Source: Amarobacillus sp046328225 (GTDB lineage: Bacteria > Chloroflexota > Dehalococcoidia > Tepidiformales > Tepidiformaceae). Taken from it: 64,000 bases of DNA. The stretch covers positions 78,106-142,105 of the forward strand of contig JAXLWZ010000009.1 in the NCBI GenBank assembly GCA_046328225.1, in the 5' to 3' direction. The translations under genes and the position numbers were made by a program. Under the pieces are notes generated by a model, which had not been told where the DNA came from, ran no database searches, and saw only the letters and a program-made list of their open reading frames with translations. Shown one piece after another: positions 48,010 through 56,017 of this stretch. Numbering within the stretch: the first letter of the stretch is position 1; the number at the start of each line of letters is the position of its first letter.

Positions 48010-48816
48010 GTGGCCTACCAGGCAATCCTGTACGACGTCGAGGACGCCGTCGCGACGGTCACTTTGAACAAGCCCGAGCGCCTGAACGCGTTCGACGACG
48101 AGATGCTGGCGGAGTGGGCCGCTGCGCTCCGTGCCGCCGACGCCGACCCCGGCGTGCGCGCCGTCATCATCACCGGCGCCGGCCGCGGCTTCTGCAGCGG
48201 CATGAACGTCCAGGCCGAAGCTGCCGGCGAGGGCGTCCTTCGCACGGAGGCGACGGTGGCCACGCGGCGCCACAGCCTGCGCGACCGCGTGCATCCCATT
48301 CCGCGCGCGCTCATCCAGCTGGAGAAGCCGTACATCGCCGCGATCAACGGCGCGGCCGCCGGTGCGGGCATGGACATGGCCACCATGGCCGACGTCCGCT
48401 TCGCCGCCTCGACCGCGCGCATGGGCATGACCTACGTGCGCATGGGTCTCATCCCCGGCGATGGCGGCTGCTACACGCTCCCGCGCATCATCGGCACGCA
48501 GAAGGCCCTGGACATGATCTGGACGGGCAAGCTCATCACCGCGCAGGAGGCCCTGGACATGGGCTACCTCATGGCCGTGTACGAACCGGACGAACTGCTG
48601 CCCCGCGTGAAGGAATACGCGAAGCAGATCGCGAAGGGCCCGGCGACGGCGGTCCAGCTCGCGAAGAAGCTCGTCTACCGCTCCGCGAACATCCCCTTCG
48701 ATGAGCACCTGGACATGGCCCAGATGGCGATGTTCATCGCGCAGACCACGGACGACGCGAAGGAAGGCCCGCGCGCGTTCGTCGAAAAACGCGAACCGCA
48801 GTGGAAGGGCTTTTAG
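48010..48816 (+). CDS. enoyl-CoA hydratase/isomerase family protein (crotonase)
   Basis: 268 residues. VTLNKPERLNAFDDEML and VIITGAGRGFCSGM (oxyanion strand) are crotonase marks, and GLIPGDGG follows. At the two catalytic Glu positions of hydratases, Asp (AGMDMA) and Tyr (MTYVRMG) are found, so plain enoyl-CoA hydratase activity is uncertain; isomerase or other crotonase chemistry is possible. It might act in beta-oxidation with the acyl-CoA dehydrogenase at 22453-23598, though they are far apart. The start is GTG 48010 with CGGGAG upstream. Confidence 0.88.
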   Translation: MAYQAILYDVEDAVATVTLNKPERLNAFDDEMLAEWAAALRAADADPGVRAVIITGAGRGFCSGMNVQAEAAGEGVLRTEATVATRRHSLRDRVHPIPRALIQLEKPYIAAINGAAAGAGMDMATMADVRFAASTARMGMTYVRMGLIPGDGGCYTLPRIIGTQKALDMIWTGKLITAQEALDMGYLMAVYEPDELLPRVKEYAKQIAKGPATAVQLAKKLVYRSANIPFDEHLDMAQMAMFIAQTTDDAKEGPRAFVEKREPQWKGF

Positions 48817-48847
48817 GCGTTCCGCTCCAGTCGCAAGAGGAACGAAA

Positions 48848-48875
48848 AACGGGGATGGTGCGCGCCATCCCCGTT
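48848..48875. terminator. bidirectional terminator hairpin
   Basis: An 11-bp stem AACGGGGATGG (48848-48858) pairs with CCATCCCCGTT (48865-48875) across TGCGCG, preceded by a run of A that gives a T run on the reverse strand. It lies between the convergent crotonase and ctaB genes. Confidence 0.85.
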
Positions 48876-48900
48876 CCGCTTCTGTGCCGGGCGGATGTGA

Positions 48901-49803
48901 TTAGCTAAGGAGGACGGCGTCGATCCCCATGGCCATGAAGAGGATGGCCAGGTAGAGCATCGAGAACTTGTACACGCTGATCGGCGAGACATCGGCCGGG
49001 CGCTTCCACAGTTCGTAGGACTTCCAGACGAACCAGGCGCCGCCCACGACCGCCGTCGCGAGATAGATCCAGCCGAGGTCGCCCGTGGGCACGAGAAGCA
49101 GGGTCACCGGCACGAGCGCGATCGAGTACAGCACGATCTGCACGCGGGTGTGACGCACGCCGTTCGTGACCGGGAGCATGGGCACGCCCGCATCGGCATA
49201 GTCGTCGCGCAGGCGCAGCGAAAGCGCCCAGAAGTGCGGCGGCGTCCACATGAAGATGATCGCGAACATCACGACCGCGCCCCACGAGACATCGCCCGTG
49301 ACGGCGGCCCAGCCGACCATCGGCGGGAATGCGCCGGCGGCGCCGCCGATGACGATGTTCTGCGACGTGCGCCGCTTGAGCCACATGGTGTAGACGAAGA
49401 CGTAGAAGAGCAGCGCCGCCAGCGACAGCACGGCTGCGGCGGGTGTCGTCGTCGCCCAGAGGAAGACGAACGCCCCCGCCCCGAGCAGGATGCCGAAGGC
49501 GAGCCCGTGCGCCGGCGCGACCTCGCCGGTCACGATCGGGCGGCTGCGCGTGCGCTTCATAACGCTGTCGATGTCGCGGTCGTACCAGCAGTTGATGGCG
49601 TTCGCGCCACCCGCGGAGAGCGCACCGCCCACGAGCGTGGCCAGGATGAGCCAGCCCGAGGGCCAGCCCCGCTCGGCCACGAGCATCGCCGGGAAGGTGG
49701 TGACCAGGAGCAGCGAGATGACCCGCGGCTTGGTCAGCGCGATATAGGCGCGAAACGTATCCAGGATGTTCGGACGCGCCATCGTGGCCGCGGGCGCGCT
49801 CAA
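48901..49803 (-). CDS. ctaB: protohaem IX farnesyltransferase (haem O synthase)
   Basis: 300 residues, about 8-9 helices, UbiA superfamily. NAINCWYDRDIDSVMKRT (about 70-87) and the later RLRDDYADAGVPMLPV give the two Asp-rich prenyl-diphosphate sites, with LKRRTSQNIVIGGAAGAFPP between. It adds a farnesyl group to haem B. The start is taken as TTG 49803, which overlaps the ctaA stop (TTGA) and has GGGAG upstream; ATG 49782 is an alternative. With ctaA it makes haem A, implying an aa3-type terminal oxidase in the organism. Confidence 0.94.
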   Translation of the reverse strand: MSAPAATMARPNILDTFRAYIALTKPRVISLLLVTTFPAMLVAERGWPSGWLILATLVGGALSAGGANAINCWYDRDIDSVMKRTRSRPIVTGEVAPAHGLAFGILLGAGAFVFLWATTTPAAAVLSLAALLFYVFVYTMWLKRRTSQNIVIGGAAGAFPPMVGWAAVTGDVSWGAVVMFAIIFMWTPPHFWALSLRLRDDYADAGVPMLPVTNGVRHTRVQIVLYSIALVPVTLLLVPTGDLGWIYLATAVVGGAWFVWKSYELWKRPADVSPISVYKFSMLYLAILFMAMGIDAVLLS

Positions 49804-50759
49804 GCGGGCACTCCCAACCGGGACACCGGCCGTGGCGTCGTTTCCACTGATGGTGAGTAGTAAGAAAGGATCACCGTAGCCGCCAGACTAACCCAAACGC
49901 CGGATGCAATCACGGTGTGGCTCACGGTGAGGAAGTCCGGGAAGGTGAACCATACGTTCAGCGCGCCCACGATCACCTGCGCGATGTACAGCACCAGCGC
50001 CACCTGCGCCACATAGGCGGACCACGCGAGCTGCTCGCGCTGCCGCCAGGCCTCGAGAATGACGGGCACCAGCAGGAACAGCAGCCCCGCGGCGAGGTAC
50101 CGGTGCGCCATATGGACGATTTCGTGGTCGTCGGCGCCGGGGAGGAGGGCGGAGCCGTTGCACGCGGGCCAGCTCGCGCAGGCGGTGCTCGCCCCGCGTT
50201 CGGTCATGTAGCCGCCAATCCACATGGTCACGGCCAGCCAGCCGAGCGCGAACAGCGCCCGTTTGCCGAGCGCGCGCCGCGCCGGGTTGAGCAGTCGCGC
50301 GGTGGCACCGGCATGCGCCGGGTCGTTCACATACATCGCCACGAACACGGCGATCTCGGCCGAGAGCACGAGCATCGCCGTCAAGAGGTGGCTGGCGACG
50401 ATCTCCGGCGGCAGCTTCATCGTCACCGTGAGGGCGCCAAGCACGCCCTGGAAGCCCACGAGCGGCACGGCGATGGTCGCCAGTCGCGTGATGAACGGGA
50501 CATGCCGGTACCACTTCCACGCCGCCACGGCCGTCGCGATGACGAGCATGCCCACCATCGTGGCGAAGTAGCGGTGCGCCATCTCGATGATCGCCTTGTC
50601 GTGGTGCTCGCGGGCGGAGATGGGCACGACGTCGCCGTGGCAGGTCGGCCAGTCGGGGCAACCGAGGCCCGAGCCCGTGGCCCGCACGTACACCCCCACG
50701 CCGATGAGGATGAAGGTCGCGATCGACGTAACCAGGGCGAGCCGCTGGGCGATGCTCAT
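49800..50759 (-). CDS. ctaA: haem A synthase
   Basis: 319 residues, eight helices in two related four-helix halves. The first half carries CPDWPTC (extracytoplasmic Cys pair) and HRYFATMVG, the second CASWPAC and HMAHRYLAAG, with haem-binding His residues in both. This is the CtaA/Cox15 layout with Cys pairs in both halves. It oxidises the methyl group of haem O to formyl. It forms a coupled ctaA-ctaB pair and lies 144 nt after acpP on the same strand, perhaps with its own promoter. Confidence 0.94.
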   Translation of the reverse strand: MSIAQRLALVTSIATFILIGVGVYVRATGSGLGCPDWPTCHGDVVPISAREHHDKAIIEMAHRYFATMVGMLVIATAVAAWKWYRHVPFITRLATIAVPLVGFQGVLGALTVTMKLPPEIVASHLLTAMLVLSAEIAVFVAMYVNDPAHAGATARLLNPARRALGKRALFALGWLAVTMWIGGYMTERGASTACASWPACNGSALLPGADDHEIVHMAHRYLAAGLLFLLVPVILEAWRQREQLAWSAYVAQVALVLYIAQVIVGALNVWFTFPDFLTVSHTVIASGVWVSLAATVILSYYSPSVETTPRPVSRLGVPA

Positions 50760-50903
50760 CGGGTTCTGGTGCCTTTCTCGGGCGAAGCGTGCGAGCGCCT
50801 CGCGAACTCCCGCCGGGCCTCCTCAGCGGGCCCCGTCGCGCCCTCCGAGCGTGCCATAACGGCACCCCACGGGCCACCGCATGCGAGCCCGGCCCTTACC
50901 CTG

Positions 50904-51155
50904 TTATTCGAGGCCCTGGCCCTTCAGGAAGTCGAGGATGTCCTGCACGCTGCGGATGTTCTCCGCGTCCTCATCGCGAATCTCGAACTCCGCGTCCTCC
51001 GCGAACTCCTCTTCAATCGCGATCGTGAGGTCCACGATATCGAGCGAATCCGCCCGGAGGTCGTCGATGAGGCTGGCCTCGGGCGTGACCTCGGCGGCAT
51101 TGACCTTGAGTTGCTTGACGATGGTGTCGCGGACGCGCTCGAAAACGGTCGCCAT
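50904..51155 (-). CDS. acpP: acyl carrier protein
   Basis: 83 residues, acidic, with the phosphopantetheine site DSL at Ser37 (LRADSLDIVDL). ATG 51155 has AGGAG about 12 nt upstream. It closes the fabD-fabF-fabF-acpP run, being 69 nt after the second fabF, and carries the growing chain in type II fatty acid synthesis. Confidence 0.95.
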   Translation of the reverse strand: MATVFERVRDTIVKQLKVNAAEVTPEASLIDDLRADSLDIVDLTIAIEEEFAEDAEFEIRDEDAENIRSVQDILDFLKGQGLE

Positions 51156-51224
51156 GGTGCTCTTGCTCCTGTCCGATGGCCGGGCGGTTCGTGCCCGGCG
51201 CGGGCTGCATGGGGCGATGCTAGG

Positions 51225-52463
51225 TCACCCGGTGTACTTGCGGAAGACCACGCACCCGTTCTGGCCGCCGAAGCCGAAGCCGTTGGCCGCCGCTGCGCGG
51301 ACAGTCATCTGGCGCGCCTTCAGCGGCGTGTAGTCGAGGTCGCAATCCGGGTCGGGCGTTTCGAGGTTGATGGTCGGCGGCACCGTGTCCGTCGCGCACG
51401 CCATCACCGCGGCGAGCGCGCCGGCGGCGCCGGCCGCGCCGAGCAGGTGCCCCACCATCGACTTTGGCGAGCTGATCGCGATGCGCCGGGCGTGTTCGCC
51501 GAACGCGCCCTTGATCGCGACCGTTTCCGCGGCGTCGTTCAGGGGCGTGCCCGTGCCGTGCGCGGCCACGTAGTCGATGTCGGCCGGGGTGAGCCCTCCG
51601 ATGCGCATCGCCTCCGTCATGGCCTGTGCCGCGCCGCTGCCGTCCTCGAGCGGAGCGGTGATGTGGAAGGCGTCGCAGCTCAGCCCGCCGCCGAGCAGCT
51701 CGGCATAGACCCGCGCCCCGCGTGCCTTCGCCCGCGCCTCGGATTCGATGACCATGACGACCGCACCCTCGCCGAACACGAAGCCGTCGCGGTCCTTGTC
51801 GAAGGGGCGGCTGGCGCGCTGGGGCTCGTCGTTGCGGCGGCTGAGCGCCTTCATGTTCGCGAGCGCCGCGATGGGCAGGCGATGCAGCGCCGCCTCGGTG
51901 CCGCCGGCCACCACGACATCCGCGATGCCCAGCTCGATTAGTTGCTTCGCCTCCACGTAGGAGTACAGCCCGCTTGCGCACGCGGCGACGCTCGCGAGGG
52001 CAGGCCCCCGCAGCCCGAGGTGCATCGAGACCTGGCAGGCGCCCATGTTCGGCGCCATCGTGGGGACATAGAAGGGGCTGACGCGCGCCGGGCCGCGGCT
52101 CGCGAGCACCTCCATTTCGTCCATGGTGTCGATGACGCCGCCGGCGCCCGTCGCGATGGACGATGCCGCCCGCGGGCGTTCGGAGTCGCTCAGCTCCAGC
52201 TTCGCGTCATCGGCGGCGAGGCGCGCTGCGGCGACGGCGAACTGCGCGAACCGCGACATCCGCCGCGCGCCTTTCGCATCCATGTAATGGCCCGGTTCGA
52301 AGTCGTGGACTTCGGCCGCGATCTTCACGGGCATGTCGCTCGTGTCGAAGCGCGTAATCGGGCCGGCGCCCGAGACCCCGGCGACGAGGTTCGCCCAGAA
52401 TTCGTGCGCGGTGAGACCGATGGGCGTGATGGCACCCACCCCGGTCACAAGTGCTCGTGTCAC
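51225..52463 (-). CDS. fabF: beta-ketoacyl-ACP synthase II (second tandem copy)
   Basis: 412 residues, thiolase fold. Catalytic Cys162 (VAACASGL), His in AAHGTGTPLND and His in SMVGHLLGAAG give the Cys-His-His triad, so it is active rather than a chain-length factor. It condenses malonyl-ACP with acyl-ACP. The start is GTG 52463 with GGAG upstream, 17 nt after the other fabF gene. Longer in-frame starts run across that gene. Overall similarity to the neighbour is moderate, so the duplication is old. Confidence 0.93.
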   Translation of the reverse strand: MTRALVTGVGAITPIGLTAHEFWANLVAGVSGAGPITRFDTSDMPVKIAAEVHDFEPGHYMDAKGARRMSRFAQFAVAAARLAADDAKLELSDSERPRAASSIATGAGGVIDTMDEMEVLASRGPARVSPFYVPTMAPNMGACQVSMHLGLRGPALASVAACASGLYSYVEAKQLIELGIADVVVAGGTEAALHRLPIAALANMKALSRRNDEPQRASRPFDKDRDGFVFGEGAVVMVIESEARAKARGARVYAELLGGGLSCDAFHITAPLEDGSGAAQAMTEAMRIGGLTPADIDYVAAHGTGTPLNDAAETVAIKGAFGEHARRIAISSPKSMVGHLLGAAGAAGALAAVMACATDTVPPTINLETPDPDCDLDYTPLKARQMTVRAAAANGFGFGGQNGCVVFRKYTG

Positions 52464-52480
52464 AGGTTGCTCCGAAGCAG

Positions 52481-53719
52481 TTAGTTGACCTCGCGGAAGA
52501 GGAGGCAGGAGTTGTGCCCGCCGAGCCCGACGGAGGTCGACATCGCCACCCGCACGCGGCGCGATTTCGCAACGTTGGGCACGTAGTCGAGGTCGCACTC
52601 GGGGTCGGGCGTGGTGTAGTTGATGGTGGGCGGCACCTTCTGGTCGCGAATCGCGAGCACGCACGCCAGCGCCTCGACCGAGCCGGAGGCGCCCATGCAG
52701 TGCCCCGTGATCGGCTTCACCGAGCTCACGCTCGCGTCGAAGGCGGCCTCGCCCATTATCTCCTTGAAGACGAGCGTTTCCACGCGGTCGTTCAGCGGCG
52801 TGCCGCTGCCGTGCGGGTTGATGTAGTCGATCTCCGAAGGGTCGATGGCGGCCTTGCGGATGGCGGCTTTCACCGCGCGCTTGAGCCCGCGACCCGTCTC
52901 GTGCAGCGCGATCATGTCGTAGGCGTCGTTCGAGCTGCCGTAGCCGATGACTTCGCAATAGATGCGGGCGCCGCGCGCGCGAGCGTGGTCGTAGTCCTCC
53001 AGGATCATCGCCCCCGCGCCCTCGCCCGCGATGAAGCCGTCGCGGTTCAGGTCGAACGGCTTGAGCGCCTTCGTGGGGTTGTCGTTGTCGCCCGCGAGCG
53101 CGCGCATCGAGCACCAGGTGGCGTGGTACAGCGGCAACAGGACCGCCTCGGAGCTGCCCGAGATGACGGCCGTCGCGTCGCCCCGGCGGATGGTCTCGAA
53201 GGCTTCGCCGATGCTCCCGCCACCGGTCGCGCAGGCGCTGACGACGGCCATGTTCGGCCCCCGGGCGCCGGTTGCGATGGCGATGTGCCCGCTCGCGGCA
53301 TCGGGGATGAAGTTCGCGACGAGGAACGGCGTGATCCGGCGCGGGCCCTTCGTATCGAGGATGTGCTGGTGCTCGACGACCATGTCGGTGCCGCCGCCGC
53401 CGGCGCTGAAGATGACGCCGATCATGTCGGCGTTCTCCTCCGTGATGGCGAGCTCGCTATCGGCGAGCGCTTCGAGGGCCGCGGAGACGCCGAAGGTGAC
53501 GCCGCGGTTCATGTACCGCTGCTGCTTGGCGTCCACGCGGTCGCCGAGTTCGAAGCCCTTCACCTCGGCCTGCATGCGCACGGGGTACGGCTCCGGGTCG
53601 AAGAGCGTGATGGGCCCGATGCCGCTGCGGCCCTCGAGCATCGCCTGCCAGGTCTCCTCGGCGGTGTGGCCGACGGCCGTGACGGCGCCGATACCGGTGA
53701 CGACGACGCGGCCGCTCAT
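52481..53719 (-). CDS. fabF: beta-ketoacyl-ACP synthase II (first tandem copy)
   Basis: 412 residues. Catalytic Cys163 (VSACATGGG), His in NPHGSGTPLND and His in KPITGHCMGASG. It differs from the neighbour in having Asn-Pro before the first His and in the EEYDMIALHETG-like region (SSNDAYDMIALHE), hinting at a different acyl-chain preference. ATG 53719 overlaps the fabD stop (ATGA), indicating translational coupling. Confidence 0.93.
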   Translation of the reverse strand: MSGRVVVTGIGAVTAVGHTAEETWQAMLEGRSGIGPITLFDPEPYPVRMQAEVKGFELGDRVDAKQQRYMNRGVTFGVSAALEALADSELAITEENADMIGVIFSAGGGGTDMVVEHQHILDTKGPRRITPFLVANFIPDAASGHIAIATGARGPNMAVVSACATGGGSIGEAFETIRRGDATAVISGSSEAVLLPLYHATWCSMRALAGDNDNPTKALKPFDLNRDGFIAGEGAGAMILEDYDHARARGARIYCEVIGYGSSNDAYDMIALHETGRGLKRAVKAAIRKAAIDPSEIDYINPHGSGTPLNDRVETLVFKEIMGEAAFDASVSSVKPITGHCMGASGSVEALACVLAIRDQKVPPTINYTTPDPECDLDYVPNVAKSRRVRVAMSTSVGLGGHNSCLLFREVN

Positions 53720-54705
53720 AATGCCGCCGCCTCCACCAGCTTGAAGTTGTCGCCGAGGAGGCCCTCGTAGTCGTCGCTGATGCTCAGGCTGTTTACCTCG
53801 TAATCGATGCGCCGGACGAGCTTGGTGAGCACGCTCCCGGGGCCGACTTCCATGAACATGTCGACGCCGCGCGCCTTCATCGCCTCGATCGAACGGTGCC
53901 AGTAGACGCCGGAGGTGAGCTGGTCGCGCAGTTCGGCGTACACCTCGGGCTCCGTCTCCAGGATCCCGGCGTTGACGTTGCCGACGAGCGGCGCGGCGGG
54001 GTCGCGCATGGGGAGCTTCTGGAGGAGGCGGTTCATGCCTTCGCTCGCCTTTGTCATCAGCGGCGAATGGGAGGCGATGCTGATGGGCAGCCGCACCACG
54101 CGGCGGGCGCGGGCCTTCTCCGCCAGTTCCATCGCCGTCTTGAGCGCGTTCACCGCACCGGAGATGACGGTCTGGCCCTCGCAGTTCGCGTTCGAAATGC
54201 CGACGTAGCCATCGCGCGAGGCTTCCTCGCAGATTTCGACGACCTTCGCCTCGGGCAGCCCGAGGATGGAGGCCATGCCGCCGGGGAACTCGCGCCCCGC
54301 TTCGTCCATCAGCCGGCCCCGTTCGCGAACGAGCAGGGCGCCCTCTTCGAACGAAAGCGAGCCCGCGGCCACGGCGGCCGTGAATTCGCCGAGCGAATGG
54401 CCGGCGAAGAACACCGGCTCGAGCTTGCGGTCGAGCTGCGCCCAGCGCTCCTGGAGCGCCGCCAGCCATGCGGCCGAGGTCACGAAGGTGGCGGGCTGCT
54501 GGGTGATGGTCGGTTCGAGCTCCTCGGCGGTGCCTTCGAAGCACAGCTTCGAGATGCGCATGTCGAGGACTTCATCGGCGCGCTTGAACACGTCGAGCGC
54601 GGCGCGGGAAACGCGGGCGAGCCGTTCGCCCATCCCGGCGTACTGGGATCCCTGGCCAGGGAAGATGATTGCGAGCCGTCGCCAGGGCTTAACAGCCTGG
54701 TCCAT
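53716..54705 (-). CDS. fabD: malonyl-CoA:ACP transacylase
   Basis: 329 residues. IIFPGQGSQYAGMG (13-26) is the opening motif, GHSLGE holds the catalytic Ser, and the catalytic His is in the SIASHSPLM segment. It loads malonyl onto ACP. It is the first gene of fabD-fabF-fabF-acpP. GGGAGGAAC lies about 12 nt before the ATG, and TAATGT at 54759-54764 on the reverse strand is a possible -10. No fabH or fabG is found in the window. Confidence 0.94.
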   Translation of the reverse strand: MDQAVKPWRRLAIIFPGQGSQYAGMGERLARVSRAALDVFKRADEVLDMRISKLCFEGTAEELEPTITQQPATFVTSAAWLAALQERWAQLDRKLEPVFFAGHSLGEFTAAVAAGSLSFEEGALLVRERGRLMDEAGREFPGGMASILGLPEAKVVEICEEASRDGYVGISNANCEGQTVISGAVNALKTAMELAEKARARRVVRLPISIASHSPLMTKASEGMNRLLQKLPMRDPAAPLVGNVNAGILETEPEVYAELRDQLTSGVYWHRSIEAMKARGVDMFMEVGPGSVLTKLVRRIDYEVNSLSISDDYEGLLGDNFKLVEAAAL

Positions 54706-54758
54706 AGCGCTGAGGTTCCTCCCGGACGGGCGCGATGGGCGCCGCGTCTTGGGCCCTT

Positions 54759-54764
54759 ACATTA
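54759..54764 (-). promoter_or_regulatory. putative -10 of the fab operon
   Basis: On the reverse strand TAATGT lies 53 nt before ATG 54705; the leader carries GGGAGGAAC. No clear -35 and no recognisable operator. Confidence 0.35.
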
Positions 54765-54872
54765 CCAGACCGGCGCCACCCGTTACAGGAAGGGGTTCAG
54801 GCCGGGATCGGCGTTGACCGGGATGCTACATTCGACCTGGGCGGCTAGGGCGGGAGCCAGGAACGGACACCC

Positions 54873-55124
54873 ATGGTTGATTGGGAGCGGTTTACGTTCG
54901 CGCGCGTCCGTGTATTGCGCGAACTCTCGGATGGGCGGACATTCGCCGAGCTCTCGAACCGTCTCCATGTGAGTCGGCACACGGTAGTGAGCACCGTGCG
55001 GGAGCTTCGACACTTCACGGGATGCGAGGACTCTCGGGCTCTGGCGCGCTGGTGGAGGGCCCATCGTCAGGAGTGGTTGGCCTACTGCCAAACCCAAGCA
55101 GAGAGCCACGAACCGCCCGAGTAG
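54873..55124 (+). CDS. solo LuxR-type HTH protein
   Basis: 83 residues consisting almost only of a GerE/LuxR-like helix-turn-helix: RVLRELSDGRTFAELSNRLHVSRHTVVSTVRELRHFTG (quoted in overlapping parts) follows the LxxGxTxxEIAxxLxxSxxTVxxH plan. There is no receiver or ligand-binding domain. A short Glu/Pro tail ends the protein. It is the first gene of a small islet with relaxed base composition and probably regulates the two exported-protein genes that follow, or itself. ATG 54873 has GGAAC upstream. Confidence 0.65.
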   Translation: MVDWERFTFARVRVLRELSDGRTFAELSNRLHVSRHTVVSTVRELRHFTGCEDSRALARWWRAHRQEWLAYCQTQAESHEPPE

Positions 55125-55211
55125 GGGGGACATTATCGCACGGGAAGAGTGGTCGTGACTCATGTGTTCGGGCGTATTCTTGAGCCAATGCATGAGAAGG
55201 GAGGGCGGCGA

Positions 55212-55605
55212 ATGCTATCGGTCAGAGGCTGGGGGCGTATGGCGGTTTCGGGGGCAGTTCTTGCCCTGGCCAGTACGCCGTTGTTTGCGGGCGCGTCGAA
55301 TCCCGCAACCACGGTCATACCACTCGGCAGCAGCGGCTGTTATCTCGTTGGGGAGTCGTATGCGGCTCCGCAAGCCGGATACGAAAGCTACGGCCACCAA
55401 CACATGCGTTCCCTGCCCGGAGGGTGCCAATTGCGCCTGGGTGGAGCCGTACTTCTGGGACGGTGGTTGGTGGGGAACATTCGTCGGGGACCCGCATACC
55501 GCACGTTATGGTCGCACGCTCTACTCCGCGGCCGTGGAGAGTTGGCATGACATCTACTATCCGGTCAACCCGTACACGACGCAGGGGACGACCAATGCTC
55601 CGTAG
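55212..55605 (+). pseudogene. small exported Cys/Trp-rich protein, reading frame broken by a shift
   Basis: ATG 55212 with GGGAGGGCGG upstream opens a clear signal peptide (MAVSGAVLALASTPLFAGA). After about residue 45 the protein-like sequence continues in the next frame (+1): TCVPCPEGANC, then VEPYFWDGGWWGTFVG and ESWHDIYYPVNPYTT, ending at TAG 55603-55605. The first frame continues only as an Arg-rich shadow to 55550. Either a frameshift mutation or sequencing error, or programmed slippage, joins the two. A separate 81-residue ORF from ATG 55360 (GGGGAG upstream) is the other option. The family is not recognised. Coordinates cover both frames. Confidence 0.5.
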
Positions 55606-56017
55606 TATCCGCATGGTACCCGTGTGGGCTGGGCCCGCGGTGTGCCTCGTCGCGGTGCTCGTGGTCCTGGTGCCGCGTGGCGCAGGCGCAATACGGAGCA
55701 CGGCCGCTCAGAGGGATGGCGCGGCGGAGGCCGCCGTTGAGCAGGCCGTGCCATCAACCCAACAGCTGGAGTTCCTCGCGGATGGCCGAGTAACCCGGGA
55801 GGAGTTGGAAACCGCACTGGAGCGGACAGCTCTATGCCTGGAGGAACACGGCATACAACCCGTCCGTCCCGGACATCCGCAGCTTGAAGGGCGGCTCAGC
55901 GTGATGGCGTTCTTCCCCGACACCGGGAGCCGTGATGCCGGACGGGAAGCGCTTCGCTTGTGTATCCAGACGCACTCCGCTCTCGTCGAGAGCGCGTGGA
56001 GGAATCAGTCCCCCTAG
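55595..56017 (+). CDS. small exported or membrane-anchored protein
   Basis: 140 residues. Signal or anchor helix VWAGPAVCLVAVLVVLV (about 9-25), then a mostly charged helical domain (about 45-140) with two Cys (in ALCLEEHG and RLCIQTH). ATG 55595 has AGGGGA upstream and lies 11 nt inside the end of the preceding frame, arguing for co-expression. The stop shares the palindrome CTAG with the stop of the convergent oxidoreductase gene. No family recognised. Codon use is less GC-biased than in the rest of the window. Confidence 0.6.
   Translation: MLRSIRMVPVWAGPAVCLVAVLVVLVPRGAGAIRSTAAQRDGAAEAAVEQAVPSTQQLEFLADGRVTREELETALERTALCLEEHGIQPVRPGHPQLEGRLSVMAFFPDTGSRDAGREALRLCIQTHSALVESAWRNQSP

Noticed and set aside
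51225..53719. Type II polyketide KS-alpha/KS-beta pair
   Set aside because: Both proteins keep the active-site Cys; no ketoreductase, cyclase or aromatase is nearby.
55360..55605. Lactococcin-972-like bacteriocin
   Set aside because: The GGWW and YY-rich segment recalls that family, but the order of motifs and the missing membrane/ABC partner genes do not fit.
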